Positions 17,939-28,483 of a DNA stretch of 64,000 bases are shown here, one piece after another. The position numbers were made by a program, and so were the translations under genes. The stretch is taken from the NCBI RefSeq assembly GCF_023516455.1, contig NZ_JAMGBA010000003.1, forward strand, positions 62,001 through 126,000. The letters run 5' to 3'. Below the pieces are notes generated by a model. It was not told the origin of the DNA. It ran no database searches and worked only from the letters and a program-made list of their open reading frames with translations. How positions within the stretch are numbered: the first letter of the stretch is position 1; each line of letters begins with the position of its first letter. Origin of the DNA: Sphingomonas caseinilytica. Lineage in GTDB: Bacteria; Pseudomonadota; Alphaproteobacteria; Sphingomonadales; Sphingomonadaceae.

Positions 17939-18889
17939 TTACCAGAAGCGGCTGTAGGCGATTGCCGGTACGACCGACGAGGGTGAGCTAAGGCCCTTGG
18001 GACTGATCCAAACGCCGAGCAGCACACCGCTCGTATCGCTCCAGCTATATTCGACTGCCGGAGCAAAGCCGATGGAACGTCTCGCAGGAAGTGTTTGATC
18101 GATCGGCGACCCCGTGCCGTAGCGGCCCTTCAAACCGGTCTGGGCGGTGGATTCGCGGATGACGTCGAATGCCAGGACCCATTCTCGCGCCAGGCTATAT
18201 TCGACCGCGGCGATCATCGTTGTTTTCGAACCTGGCTTGGCCCGACCGCGAAATCCCGGCTGGGTGCCATAGACGCTTCGGTCCGCGACGTCGGCGCCAT
18301 GCGGAAATGACTTCAAGAAGTTGATCCTGCCGCGCAGCAGTCGGCCGTTCCTGAGCAGGAAATAGTGCTGCACATTGACCCCGACTTCCGTCGCAAAAGA
18401 GCCGGATCCGTGTCCATCCTCCCGCAAGCCGAGCTTATCATGCTTGCCGATCGGCAGCGATTCCTGGGCCACGATGGCGATCGTCGGAATCCGCTTCTCG
18501 GGCGTGAAACGAGTGAGGCGAAACTGGGTCAACAGTTTCAAGTCGCCAACGTTGAATTCGCGATTGGGCCTCCGGGTGCCAAACGCGAACTTCGGCTGGA
18601 CGCCGACGGTGAACCTCTCCGCCAGTCCATATTGATAGAAACCGCTCGATCCCGGGTAGTGATTTCCCCCCGTGATGACATCGTAGAAGTAGGGTTCCGT
18701 GTAAAAATGCCCCGTCGGAAGCGTCTCGGCATTCGATGAAAGCAGGGAACCGGTCCAGCGCGCACCTTTCATCGCCGTTCGATAGCGCTCGGCCAACTCG
18801 GCATTGGCGCCTTCAAGTTCGGACGCAGACGCAGCAACGGGCATCACACTGGCAAACGCTGCCAGTGCGCCGAACAAGGCGGACTCCAT
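17939..18889 (-). CDS. Outer-membrane transporter/porin-like beta-barrel protein
   Basis: This 316-residue protein has an N-terminal signal-like segment (ALFGALAAFASVMPVAASAS). Alternating hydrophobic/aromatic strands follow (GFYQYGLAERFTVGVQPKFA, KLLTQFRLTRF, GVNVQHYFLLRNGR, IGFAPAVEYSWSD). It ends in aromatic residues (AIAYSRFW), as beta-barrel proteins do. It resembles the MetA-pathway/phenol-degradation transporter-like family, but I cannot be sure. It lies upstream of the ArsR gene with about 20 bp between its end and the ArsR promoter, and is transcribed in the same direction. Confidence 0.65.
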   Translation of the reverse strand: MESALFGALAAFASVMPVAASASELEGANAELAERYRTAMKGARWTGSLLSSNAETLPTGHFYTEPYFYDVITGGNHYPGSSGFYQYGLAERFTVGVQPKFAFGTRRPNREFNVGDLKLLTQFRLTRFTPEKRIPTIAIVAQESLPIGKHDKLGLREDGHGSGSFATEVGVNVQHYFLLRNGRLLRGRINFLKSFPHGADVADRSVYGTQPGFRGRAKPGSKTTMIAAVEYSLAREWVLAFDVIRESTAQTGLKGRYGTGSPIDQTLPARRSIGFAPAVEYSWSDTSGVLLGVWISPKGLSSPSSVVPAIAYSRFW

Positions 18890-19009
18890 TGGATACCCCT
18901 TCAGACCTCAATTCATTGGAGCGTGCTGCTAGCCGTCGGCGGATGCCGCAGCTTCCTGAAAAGACTCGTCAAACTTGGGCTACTCAACCTTCGTAACGGC
19001 GGCCCGTGT

Positions 19010-20230
19010 CTATTGGACGGGGATCGTTGGCTTCGACTTGAACCGTGCCGCTTCCTCGGACCCGCCGGTCGCATTGCCCTCGCTGTAGCTATGCGCTCCG
19101 GCGCCGGCCAAATGCCCGCCGTCGACGATCAGATATTCGTCGCGGATAGGCCGTCCTTCGAAGAAGCATTCCAATATTTCGCGGGTACCCGCGGCGTAAC
19201 GCGCCTGCGCCGACAGCGTAGAACCGGAAATATGCGGAGTCATTCCGTGGTTCGGCATGTTGCGCCAAGGATGGTCGCGCGGCGCCGGCTGCGGGAACCA
19301 GACGTCGCCCGCATATCCTGCGAGCTGCCCGCTTTCGAGCGCATCCGCGACGGCGTTGCGATCGGCGATCTTCCCGCGCGCCGTATTCACCAGATAGGCG
19401 CCGCGCTTCATTCGCGCGATCATCGCCGCGTCGAACAAATTCTCCGTCTCAGGATGCAGCGGACAGTTGATCGTCACCACGTCGCAATGCGGAACCATGT
19501 CGGCCGCGCTCTCATGCCACGTCAGCCCAAGTTCCTGCTCGACCTCGGCAGGCAACCGGTGCCGGTCCGTGTAGTGCAGATGCACGTCGAACGGCTTCAA
19601 TCGGCGCAACACGGCAGAGCCGATGCGCCCGGCCGCAACCGTACCGACATGCATTCCCTCGATATCGTAGGACCGCGCCGCGCAATCGGCGATGTTCCAG
19701 CCGCCGGCCTTCACCAGGTCCCACGACTGCAGATAGTTCCGCGCAAGGCCCAGGATCATCATCACCACATGCTCGGCAACGCTGATCGAATTGCAGTAGG
19801 TTACCTCGGCGACCGTGATCCCGCGATCGATCGCCGCCTGCAGGTCGACATGGTCCGATCCGATGCCCGCGGTGATCGCGAGCTTGAGGTTCTGCGCCTT
19901 GGCGATGCGCTCGGCGGTCAGATAGGCCGGCCAGAAAGGCTGCGAGATGACGACATCGGCGTCGACCAGCTCGCGCTCAAAATCCGAGTTCGGACCGTCC
20001 TTGTCTTCTGTGACAACCAGCTGGTGGCCGGCATCCTCCAGGAACTTGCGAAGCCCCAATTCTCCCCCGACGCTGCCCAGCAGCTGTCCGGGCTGGAAGT
20101 CGATCGCATGCGGTGTCGGCAAGGTCTGGCCGTCGGGATAGCGGTCGATATGCGGCAGATTGTCGCGCGGATAGCGGGTTGGATAGCCGTCGATCGGATC
20201 GTCGTAGAGGACGCATAGGACCTTCGCCAT
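19010..20230 (-). CDS. NAD-dependent formate dehydrogenase
   Basis: This is a 406-residue D-2-hydroxyacid-dehydrogenase-family enzyme oxidising formate to CO2 with NAD+. Features of the formate-specific branch are visible: the N-terminal MAKVLCVLYDDPIDGYP, the substrate segment ISQPFWPAYLT and TAGIGSDHVDLQAA. The Rossmann motif is GTVAAGRIGSAVLRRL, the catalytic Arg is in NTARGKIADR, and the His pair segment is PHISGSTLSAQARYAAGTRE. The enzyme is soluble, metal-free and stands alone without accessory subunits. It is divergent from the S9 peptidase gene. It may supply NADH or detoxify formate. Confidence 0.95.
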   Translation of the reverse strand: MAKVLCVLYDDPIDGYPTRYPRDNLPHIDRYPDGQTLPTPHAIDFQPGQLLGSVGGELGLRKFLEDAGHQLVVTEDKDGPNSDFERELVDADVVISQPFWPAYLTAERIAKAQNLKLAITAGIGSDHVDLQAAIDRGITVAEVTYCNSISVAEHVVMMILGLARNYLQSWDLVKAGGWNIADCAARSYDIEGMHVGTVAAGRIGSAVLRRLKPFDVHLHYTDRHRLPAEVEQELGLTWHESAADMVPHCDVVTINCPLHPETENLFDAAMIARMKRGAYLVNTARGKIADRNAVADALESGQLAGYAGDVWFPQPAPRDHPWRNMPNHGMTPHISGSTLSAQARYAAGTREILECFFEGRPIRDEYLIVDGGHLAGAGAHSYSEGNATGGSEEAARFKSKPTIPVQ

Positions 20231-20408
20231 GAAATGCCTCTCCCTTCATCTGGGTGCGCATACTCGCGGCCATTTCCCGCCGCCTCGGCGAACCGCCACT
20301 TAGCACGAACGGCGCACCAAGCCATGATCCAATCCAGTTGCAGAACGGGACTTGTGCGATCCGTCATTTCTGCTTTGTTGCGGCGCAATTGTTCGGGAGG
20401 GATATTCG

Positions 20409-22487
20409 ATGAAGCATTGGCGAGTAGCGCTGGCCGTCCTGGCGCTGGGAACTACTACCGCGGTGATCGCCGCGCCTTCGGATGCGCCCAATCCCATCTT
20501 CACCGGTGCGGACCTGTTCAACCTCTCTGCGGCCTCCGATCCGCAGATCAGCCCCGATGGCCGTTCGATCGCCTATGTCCGCCGCTCAAACGATGTGATG
20601 ACCGACCGGGCTCGCTCGACCATCTGGCTGATCGATGTCGCGACCGGCGACGAGCGCCCGCTGGTTACCGGCACCGGAAGCCACTCCAGCCCGCGCTGGT
20701 CGCCCGACGGCAAGCGATTGGCCTATGTGTCGACGGCCGAAGGAGGCGCGTCGCAGCTCTATGTCCGCTGGATGGACAGCGGCCAGACCGCCCGAATTAC
20801 CGGCCTCGCCGATAGCCCACAGGGCATCGCCTGGTCGCCTGACGGGCAGCGCATCGCCTACCTCATGAACGTGCCGGACGACGGTCCCAAGCTAGGTTCC
20901 GCCCCGGCCAAGCCCGAGGGCGCCGAATGGGCAAAGCCGCTCGAAGTGATCGACAAGGCCACCTACCGCGTCGATGGCGGCGGCTATCTGAAGCCGGGCT
21001 TCGACCATATCTTCGTCGTCGACGCGCTGGGCGGAGCGCCCCGCCAGCTGACCTTCGGCGCCTATCATGACGGCAATCCCGAATGGACCGCCGATGGTCG
21101 CGGGATCCTGTTCAGCGCTGTTCGCAAGGCCGATTGGGAGATGATTGCCAACGATAGCGAAGTCTATCGCCTTGAAGTCGCCAGCGGTGCCGTGACGGCG
21201 CTAACCGATCGTCGCGGCCCCGATGCCGCACCGGTGGCGTCTCCCGACGGCCGCCTGATCGCCTATGTCGGCTATGACGATCACAAGAAGGGCTTCGAAC
21301 AGTCCGACCTCTATGTGATGAATTCGGACGGAAGTGCCCCGCGTAAGGTCGCAGCGGGCCTTGACCGGTCGATCGACCAGATGGAATGGGCGGCGGACGG
21401 CCGCTCGATCATCGCTTCCTACGAGGAAGAGGGCTCGGTCACCGTTTCGCGCATCGGCCTCAACGGCAGCGTTTCGCCGATCGTCCGCAATGTCGGCGGC
21501 GGCTCGCTCGATCGGCCCTATGCTGGCGGCAGCTTCAGCGTGTCGCGCGGCGGCACTCTCGCCTACACGACCGATAGCGCAACCCGCCCGGCCGACGTGT
21601 CGGTTTCATCGGGCGGCAAGGCCCGCCAGCTGACCCGCCTCAACGACCTCAGCCTGTCGGGCAAGTCGATGGCGCAGGTCCGCACGCTCGACGTCACCGC
21701 GCCCGACGGATCGCGCGTTCCATCCTGGATACTACTCCCGCCCGGCTATCGCGACGGCACCCGCGTGCCTGTGGTCCTCGAAATCCACGGCGGGCCTTAC
21801 GCCTCCTACGGCCCGCACTTCTCGACCGATTACCAGCTCTACGCGGCGTCGGGTTACGCTGTGCTCTACACCAACCCGCGCGGCTCCACGGGCTACGGCC
21901 AGGCCTTCGCCGACGGCATCGAGAAGACCTACCCCGACAGCAACACGGCCGATCTGCTCGCCGCCGTCGACGCGGCAGTGGCAAGCGGCATCGCCGATCC
22001 GGAAAATCTGTTCGTGACGGGCGGTTCGGGCGGCGGCGTCCTCACCGCCTGGCTGGTCGGCAAGACCGATCGGTTCAAGGCGGCGGCTTCGCAAAAGCCG
22101 GTCATCAACTGGACCAGCATGGCGCTCACCGCCGACGGCATCCAGTTCTTCGGCCCCTATTGGATGGGCGGCCTGCCGTGGGAAAACCAGTCGTCCTACT
22201 GGGCCCGCTCGCCGCTCAGCCTGATCGGCAACGTCAAGACACCGACCCTGGTCGTGGTCGGCGCGGAGGATTACCGCACGCCCGTCAGCGAGTCTGAGCA
22301 GCTCTATTCGGCGCTGAAGCTGAAGGGCGTTCCGACGATGCTGGTGAAGGTCCCGAACGCCAGCCACGGCGGCATCGCGGCCCGCCCGTCGCAGTCGGCG
22401 GCCAAGGCGTCCGCCATCATCGCCTGGTTCGACAAATATCGGAAGCAGGCAGGCGCCGCGGAAACTACGGCTTCCTCGGGCAATTGA
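20409..22487 (+). CDS. Exported S9-family prolyl oligopeptidase-like peptidase
   Basis: This 692-residue serine peptidase has a signal peptide (KHWRVALAVLALGTTTAVIA-A). The N-terminal half is a beta-propeller with WD-like repeats (SPDGRSIAYV, SPDGKRLAYVS, SPDGQRIAYL). The C-terminal alpha/beta hydrolase domain has the nucleophile in VTGGSGGGVLTAWLVG, the Asp in VVVGAEDYRTPVSESEQ and the His in VPNASHGGI. The oxyanion region is EIHGGPYASYGPHF. I choose the ATG after the GGAGGG ribosome binding site at about 20396-20401, which yields the signal peptide. Such enzymes degrade oligopeptides in the periplasm. Confidence 0.95.
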   Translation: MKHWRVALAVLALGTTTAVIAAPSDAPNPIFTGADLFNLSAASDPQISPDGRSIAYVRRSNDVMTDRARSTIWLIDVATGDERPLVTGTGSHSSPRWSPDGKRLAYVSTAEGGASQLYVRWMDSGQTARITGLADSPQGIAWSPDGQRIAYLMNVPDDGPKLGSAPAKPEGAEWAKPLEVIDKATYRVDGGGYLKPGFDHIFVVDALGGAPRQLTFGAYHDGNPEWTADGRGILFSAVRKADWEMIANDSEVYRLEVASGAVTALTDRRGPDAAPVASPDGRLIAYVGYDDHKKGFEQSDLYVMNSDGSAPRKVAAGLDRSIDQMEWAADGRSIIASYEEEGSVTVSRIGLNGSVSPIVRNVGGGSLDRPYAGGSFSVSRGGTLAYTTDSATRPADVSVSSGGKARQLTRLNDLSLSGKSMAQVRTLDVTAPDGSRVPSWILLPPGYRDGTRVPVVLEIHGGPYASYGPHFSTDYQLYAASGYAVLYTNPRGSTGYGQAFADGIEKTYPDSNTADLLAAVDAAVASGIADPENLFVTGGSGGGVLTAWLVGKTDRFKAAASQKPVINWTSMALTADGIQFFGPYWMGGLPWENQSSYWARSPLSLIGNVKTPTLVVVGAEDYRTPVSESEQLYSALKLKGVPTMLVKVPNASHGGIAARPSQSAAKASAIIAWFDKYRKQAGAAETTASSGN

Positions 22488-22530
22488 TCCGCGGGTTTCG
22501 GACAAGGACCAATGCGGGATAAGTGACCCT

Positions 22531-23187
22531 ATGCGAGTCGAAGGCGACTATAAGAAGGACGGTTACGCGACCATCAGGGGGCTGGTCCCCCCGGAGGTCG
22601 CGTCGAACCTGTTCAAGCAGCTGCAGGTCGACTTGGCCAATTCAGGAAAGTCGTTCGAGACCTTCGCCAAGCTGCACGACCTGTCGAAGCATCAGACATC
22701 GGACATTTCGGGTCACTTCTACCGGCCGCTGACCACCTTCCTGTGGGGCCTGACGCCGATCATCAGCGAGATCACGGGGGCGGATCTCCTGCCCAGCTAT
22801 GACTTTTTCCGCATCTATCAGAAGGACGATATCTGCCGCGTCCATGCGGACCGCCCGTCATGCGAGCACAGCGTGTCGCTAACGCTCGCCTACAGCGACG
22901 GCGTGACCTGGCCGCTTGAGGTCGGGTCCGAACGGATCACGACCGTTGATCCTTGCGTCGAAAGCTTCGGCGACGAGCCTTATTCGTCGATCGAGATGCA
23001 GCCAGGCGACGCCGTCCTCTATCGCGGTATCGAACTGCGCCACGGGCGAACGATGCCCAATCCCAACCGCTGGTCCGCCCACCTCTTCCTCTTCTGGGTG
23101 GAACGCGACGGCGAATTCATGCAGCACGCCTTCGACGAGGAACGCCTCCGGTCGGAACTGAAACGCGTCGTCAATCTGGACGTCTGA
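22531..23187 (+). CDS. 2-oxoglutarate/Fe(II)-dependent oxygenase-like protein
   Basis: This 218-residue protein looks like a small 2OG-Fe(II) dioxygenase. It has an N-terminal DGYATIRGLVPPEVASNLF, as in phytanoyl-CoA/prolyl hydroxylase-like proteins. A first metal pair may be in RVHADRPSCEHS (His-x-Asp), and a second His with a 2OG-binding Arg may lie in ELRHGRTMPNPNRWSAHLFL. MQPGDAVLYRG is the usual strand before the distal His. The substrate is unknown. It follows the S9 peptidase by 43 bp on the same strand. Confidence 0.65.
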   Translation: MRVEGDYKKDGYATIRGLVPPEVASNLFKQLQVDLANSGKSFETFAKLHDLSKHQTSDISGHFYRPLTTFLWGLTPIISEITGADLLPSYDFFRIYQKDDICRVHADRPSCEHSVSLTLAYSDGVTWPLEVGSERITTVDPCVESFGDEPYSSIEMQPGDAVLYRGIELRHGRTMPNPNRWSAHLFLFWVERDGEFMQHAFDEERLRSELKRVVNLDV

Positions 23188-23338
23188 GGAACGCCCGCCC
23201 CGCTAGGCAGTTCTCGCTGCGTCGGAGGGGTTACCACGTGGCGGCGGCTCCGTTCGACGAACGGCGGTTGCGTGGCTTGACGCGCGGCAATTCGCGCGAC
23301 CAAGTTCCGCGCAATTCCACCATGTCAGGAGTCGCACT

Positions 23339-25045
<1,707 letters not shown>

Positions 25046-25067
25046 TCGCAGGCTGAAGAGATAATGA

Positions 25068-25107
25068 CTGTGCCTGTCTCTCGGGGGCGGGCACAGACGT
25101 TCTCTTT
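25068..25107 (+). terminator. Probable terminator after the M28 peptidase gene
   Basis: CTGTGCC (25068-25074) pairs with GGCACAG (25090-25096) around a 15-nt loop and is followed by ACGTTCTCTTT. The 7-bp stem and broken T-tract make it plausible but not strong. Confidence 0.45.
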
Positions 25108-25149
25108 ATGTTCTCATTGTGCTAGGGCGGAGTCGGAAAGGACGGAGCG

Positions 25150-25776
25150 ATGAGCGAGATCATTTTCTACCACAATCCGATGAGCCGGGGTCAGATCATC
25201 CGCTGGATGCTGGAAGAGGTCGGCGCGCCCTATGACACGGAAATCCTCGATTATGCCTCGTCGATGAAGGACGAGAGCTATCGCGCGATCAATCCGATGA
25301 TGAAGGTCCCGGCGATCAGCCACAACGGCAAGATCGTGACGGAGTGCGCGGCAATCTGCGCCTATCTGGCCGATGTCTTCCCCGAAGCCGGGTTGGGTCC
25401 GCGCGAGAATGAGAAGGCCGACTATTACCGCTGGCTGTTCTTCGCCGCCGGTCCGCTGGAGCAGGCCGTGACCAACAAGGCGGTCGGGTTCGAACCCAGC
25501 GCCGAACGCGAACGTATGTTCGGCTACGGTAACTACGACCTCGCCGTGAACACGCTCGCCGATCATCTGGCCGGCCGCGACTATGTCTGCGGCTCCCGTT
25601 TCACCGCCGCCGACGTTTATGTCGGAAGCGCCGTCCTGTGGGGCGTCCAGTTCGGCACCATGCCGAAACTCGACAGCTTCGTCGCCTATGCCGACCGGAT
25701 CGGCCAGCGCGAGGCCTACAAGCGCGGCAAGGATGAGGATAATCAGCTGATCGCGGAGATGCAGGCCGCGGGATGA
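25150..25776 (+). CDS. Glutathione S-transferase family protein
   Basis: This 208-residue GST has the N-terminal thioredoxin-like domain IIFYHNPMSRGQIIRWMLEE, with Ser in the usual catalytic region. The cis-Pro segment is MMKVPAISHNG and the glutathione-binding segment is TECAAICAYLADVFP. The C-terminal domain contains GSRFTAADVYVGSAVLWG. It differs clearly from the GST at 7387-8004. It is followed immediately by a dispersed palindromic repeat and then a dienelactone hydrolase gene. The substrate is unknown. Confidence 0.93.
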   Translation: MSEIIFYHNPMSRGQIIRWMLEEVGAPYDTEILDYASSMKDESYRAINPMMKVPAISHNGKIVTECAAICAYLADVFPEAGLGPRENEKADYYRWLFFAAGPLEQAVTNKAVGFEPSAERERMFGYGNYDLAVNTLADHLAGRDYVCGSRFTAADVYVGSAVLWGVQFGTMPKLDSFVAYADRIGQREAYKRGKDEDNQLIAEMQAAG

Positions 25777-25783
25777 TTCAATC

Positions 25784-25859
25784 CGTCATTGCGAGGAGCG
25801 TAGCGACGCGGCAATCCATGAAACGGAAGCTGGATTGCTTCGCTACGCTCGCAATGACG
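25784..25859. repeat. Dispersed palindromic repeat, copy A
   Basis: The element begins CGTCATTGCGAGGAGCG and ends CGCTCGCAATGACG, so its ends are inverted copies able to fold into a long imperfect hairpin. A related copy is at 47174-47247. It sits between the GST stop and the ribosome binding site of the dienelactone hydrolase gene and may act as a terminator or mRNA stabiliser. Confidence 0.85.
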
Positions 25860-25873
25860 ACCGGGAGGTGGTG

Positions 25874-26743
25874 ATGGACCCTAAGGCACTTCAACAAGCA
25901 ATCGAGCTCTACGATCGATTTACCCACGAAGGCATGGACCGGCGCGACTTCTTCGGCCGGATGACCCTGATCGCCGGAAGCACGGCGGCGGCAACCAGCC
26001 TGATCGCGGCAATTGCCGCCTCTCCTGCAGCGGCAGTAATCGTGCCCGCTGATGATCCCCGGCTGACCACCCGGATGATGACGTTCGAAAATCCGGCAGG
26101 TTACAAGGCCTATGTCGCCGAGCCGCGCACGCGATCGTTGAAGGCGACGGTCCTGGTCGTCCATGAGAACCGCGGCCTCAATGAACACACTCGCGACGTT
26201 GCGCGCAGGTTCGCCCTCGAAGGTTTCCGCGCCGTTGCCGTCGATTTCCTGTCGCTGGCGGGCGGTACGCCTACCAATAATGACGACGCCGCTCGCGAGG
26301 CAATCGGCAAGCTCGACCTCGGCAAGACCACTACCGATGCGGTGACGATGCTGACCGAGCTGGCCAAATCCAGCCGCGCCGGCAAGGTCGGCGCGGTCGG
26401 CTTCTGCTGGGGCGGCGCGTTCGTCAATCGCCTGGCGGTCGCCGCCGGCGACAAGCTCGACGCCGGTGTCGTCTATTACGGCCCAGCCCCCGATCCGTCG
26501 GAGGCGGCCAAGGTGCAGGCGCCCTTGCTGATCCACCATGCCGGGCTGGATGCCCGGGTCGCGGCCACCCTCTTCCCCTGGGTCGACGCCCTCCGTGCAG
26601 CCAAGAAGCCGGTCACCTACCAAGGCTATGACGGCGCCAACCACGCCTTCAACAACGACACCTCGGCGGAACGCTACAACAAGGAAGCAGCCGACCTCGC
26701 CTGGGGCCGAACCGTCCGCTTCTTCAAGCGCTATTTGGGCTAG
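25874..26743 (+). CDS. Dienelactone hydrolase family protein with Tat-like leader
   Basis: This 289-residue alpha/beta hydrolase has the dienelactone-hydrolase arrangement: Glu in VVHENRGLNEHTRD, nucleophile Cys in VGFCWGGAFVN, Asp in HHAGLDARV and His in YDGANHAFNND. The N-terminus carries DRRDFFGRMTLIAGSTAAAT, a twin-arginine-like signal, so the protein may be exported folded. The start follows a GGGAGGTG ribosome binding site; a longer frame running through the repeat is not used. Its end overlaps the convergent TetR gene by 20 bp. The natural substrate is uncertain. Confidence 0.92.
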   Translation: MDPKALQQAIELYDRFTHEGMDRRDFFGRMTLIAGSTAAATSLIAAIAASPAAAVIVPADDPRLTTRMMTFENPAGYKAYVAEPRTRSLKATVLVVHENRGLNEHTRDVARRFALEGFRAVAVDFLSLAGGTPTNNDDAAREAIGKLDLGKTTTDAVTMLTELAKSSRAGKVGAVGFCWGGAFVNRLAVAAGDKLDAGVVYYGPAPDPSEAAKVQAPLLIHHAGLDARVAATLFPWVDALRAAKKPVTYQGYDGANHAFNNDTSAERYNKEAADLAWGRTVRFFKRYLG

Positions 26744-27320
26744 TCTCGCGACTATCCATTCCGGCGATCAGAATGTCGACCATGCGACGGGCGGCTCCGA
26801 CCCAATTGGATGATGGACTGGCCGTCGCAACGCCATAAAGCGCACGCAGCAGGTCGAGGGATTCAACGCCGGGATCTGGCATCGCTCCTACGGCGATCGG
26901 ATTATCCATCAATATGTCGAGCGCGGTCAGCAGCTGGGCCGTTGCATCGGCCTTGGATTCTCCCGCAGTTGCTTTCACCGCATCGCCGAGCACGATATTG
27001 TCGGCCAGGTGGTCAACGAATAGCAGCAGCCAAGCTCTGAGTGCCTCCAACGGCGTCTTGGTCGCGGCCAACAACTCCGCTTCCTGGCAAAGCCTTGCAA
27101 TCTCACCCCGGTAAACTTCGACCAATAGCCCGTCCCGCGTCGGGAAATGCCGGTAAAGCGTACCGATTCCCACGCCGGCCGTGCGCGCCACTTCTTCCAT
27201 GCTCACGAGCCCCCCCTGCGCGGTGAATGCGGCGCGAGCCGCGTTCAGCAGCTTCTGCCGGTTTCGCTCTGCGTCGGCGCGTGGCTTTCGGGCTTTCTCG
27301 GGGCCCAAATCGGCCGGCAT
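26724..27320 (-). CDS. TetR-family transcriptional regulator
   Basis: This is a 198-residue repressor. The N-terminal helix-turn-helix spans RQKLLNAARAAFTAQGGLVS and VARTAGVGIGTLYRHFPTRD, the standard TetR signature. The C-terminal ligand domain (GEIARLCQEAELLAATKTPL onwards) resembles that of the SCO-type TetR regulators. It is divergent from the SDR gene, and two GGAGG/CCTCC dyads lie between them, so the SDR is the obvious target. Its 3' end overlaps the dienelactone hydrolase gene by 20 bp. Confidence 0.93.
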   Translation of the reverse strand: MPADLGPEKARKPRADAERNRQKLLNAARAAFTAQGGLVSMEEVARTAGVGIGTLYRHFPTRDGLLVEVYRGEIARLCQEAELLAATKTPLEALRAWLLLFVDHLADNIVLGDAVKATAGESKADATAQLLTALDILMDNPIAVGAMPDPGVESLDLLRALYGVATASPSSNWVGAARRMVDILIAGMDSRETSPNSA

Positions 27321-27331
27321 GAAAATACCTC

Positions 27332-27376
27332 TTGATAAACGGAGGGTCCCTCCATATTTAAACGGAGGCGTCCTCC
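27332..27376 (+). promoter_or_regulatory. SDR promoter with two TetR-type operators
   Basis: A -35 box TTGATA (27332-27337) and a -10 box TATTTA (27355-27360) are 17 bp apart. GGAGGGTCCCTCC (27341-27353) fills the spacer and GGAGGCGTCCTCC (27364-27376) covers the expected transcription start. The two dyads are related and 23 bp apart, a typical repressor layout for the divergent TetR gene. Confidence 0.75.
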
Positions 27377-27463
27377 AGTTCTAGTGATTCGCTATTTGCG
27401 CCGCAACCCCTGCCGGCGAAGTCGAGGCCGTTTGCATTCAACCGATTGCCCTTGGAGATGAAA

Positions 27464-28405
27464 ATGACGAAGCAATTTGGATCCAAATCTACCACCGACG
27501 AAGTCCTCGCCGGGATCGACCTCAGCGGAAAGCGCGCGCTGGTAACTGGCGTATCCGCCGGTCTCGGCGTCGAAACCGCCCGCGCGCTCAAAGCACATGG
27601 GGCCGATGTCGTCGGAACGGCCCGCGATCTCGCCAAGGCCGAGCGCGCCCTGCGCGAAGCCGGCGCCTGGCCGATCGAGCTGGTCGAAGTCGACCTAGCC
27701 AGCCTCGAAAGCGTTCGTGCCGGCGCTGACCGTCTCCTCGCCGATGGCCGCAATTTTGATCTCGTGATCGCGAACGCTGGCGTGATGGCCACGCCTTTCG
27801 GCCATACCGCGGACGGCTTCGAGACGCAGTTTGGAACCAATCATCTCGGTCACTTCGTACTGATCAACCGCATTGAGCCATTGATCCGCGATGGTGGACG
27901 CGTCGTGAGCCTGGCATCCGCCGGCCACCGCTTCGCGGACGTTGACTTGGACGACCCGAATTTCGAGCGCACGCCTTACGAGCCCTACGCCGCATACGGC
28001 CGCTCGAAGACGGCCAACATCCTGTTCGCGGTCGAATTCGACCGTCGTCACAAGCATCGCGGCATCCGCACCGCCGCTGTGCATCCCGGAGGCATCGACA
28101 CAGAGCTTGGCCGCCACCAGAGCATGGAGCAGATCCAGGCACTTCTGGACGCGTCTGGTCTCGACCTGTCGACTTTCGAATGGAAGACGATCCCGCAGGG
28201 AGCGGCCACCTCAGTCTGGGCGGGCATCACCGCCGATGCAGATGAGGTTGGCGGACGCTATTGCGAGAATTGTCACGTGACGTCCGACGTTACGGATGCG
28301 CAGATCAGTGCCGTATCCGAAGGTGTCCGCCCCTACGCCCTCGATCCGGAGCGAGCAAAGGCACTCTGGACCAAGAGCGAGGCGATGGTCGGCGAACGCT
28401 TCTGA
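27464..28405 (+). CDS. Short-chain dehydrogenase/reductase
   Basis: This 313-residue SDR has the cofactor motif ALVTGVSAGLGVETARAL, the NAG element in VIANAGVMATPFGH, and catalytic Ser in VVSLASAGHRF. The Tyr-Lys pair is in YAAYGRSKTANILFAVEFD. The sequence is closest in style to the retinol-dehydrogenase/WW-oxidoreductase-like SDRs. The start at 27464 follows GGAG at 27454-27457. Expression is probably controlled by the divergent TetR protein, suggesting induction by a small lipophilic substrate. The Cys-rich GGRYCENCHVTSD segment near the end is unusual but its role is unknown. Confidence 0.93.
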   Translation: MTKQFGSKSTTDEVLAGIDLSGKRALVTGVSAGLGVETARALKAHGADVVGTARDLAKAERALREAGAWPIELVEVDLASLESVRAGADRLLADGRNFDLVIANAGVMATPFGHTADGFETQFGTNHLGHFVLINRIEPLIRDGGRVVSLASAGHRFADVDLDDPNFERTPYEPYAAYGRSKTANILFAVEFDRRHKHRGIRTAAVHPGGIDTELGRHQSMEQIQALLDASGLDLSTFEWKTIPQGAATSVWAGITADADEVGGRYCENCHVTSDVTDAQISAVSEGVRPYALDPERAKALWTKSEAMVGERF

Positions 28406-28427
28406 CCCTGGCCCAGTGCAAGCAAAA

Positions 28428-28460
28428 GGGCCGGCGGATCGCTCCGCCGGCCCTCTTTCT
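28428..28460. terminator. Bidirectional rho-independent terminator
   Basis: GGGCCGGCGGA (28428-28438) pairs perfectly with TCCGCCGGCCC (28443-28453) around TCGC. TCTTTCT follows on the plus side and AAAA precedes it, giving T residues on the minus strand. It sits between the convergent SDR and Bax-inhibitor genes. Confidence 0.85.
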
Positions 28461-28483
28461 CTGCCTGCTTCAGGCCATCGCGA

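Noticed and set aside
18923-20218. 431-residue plus-strand frame opposite the formate dehydrogenase gene
   Set aside because: The minus-strand enzyme has all family motifs; the opposite frame is Arg/His-rich shadow sequence.
25488-25505. GGGTTCGAACCC-like palindrome resembling a tRNA T-arm
   Set aside because: It lies inside the GST coding region with normal codons, and no acceptor stem can be built around it.
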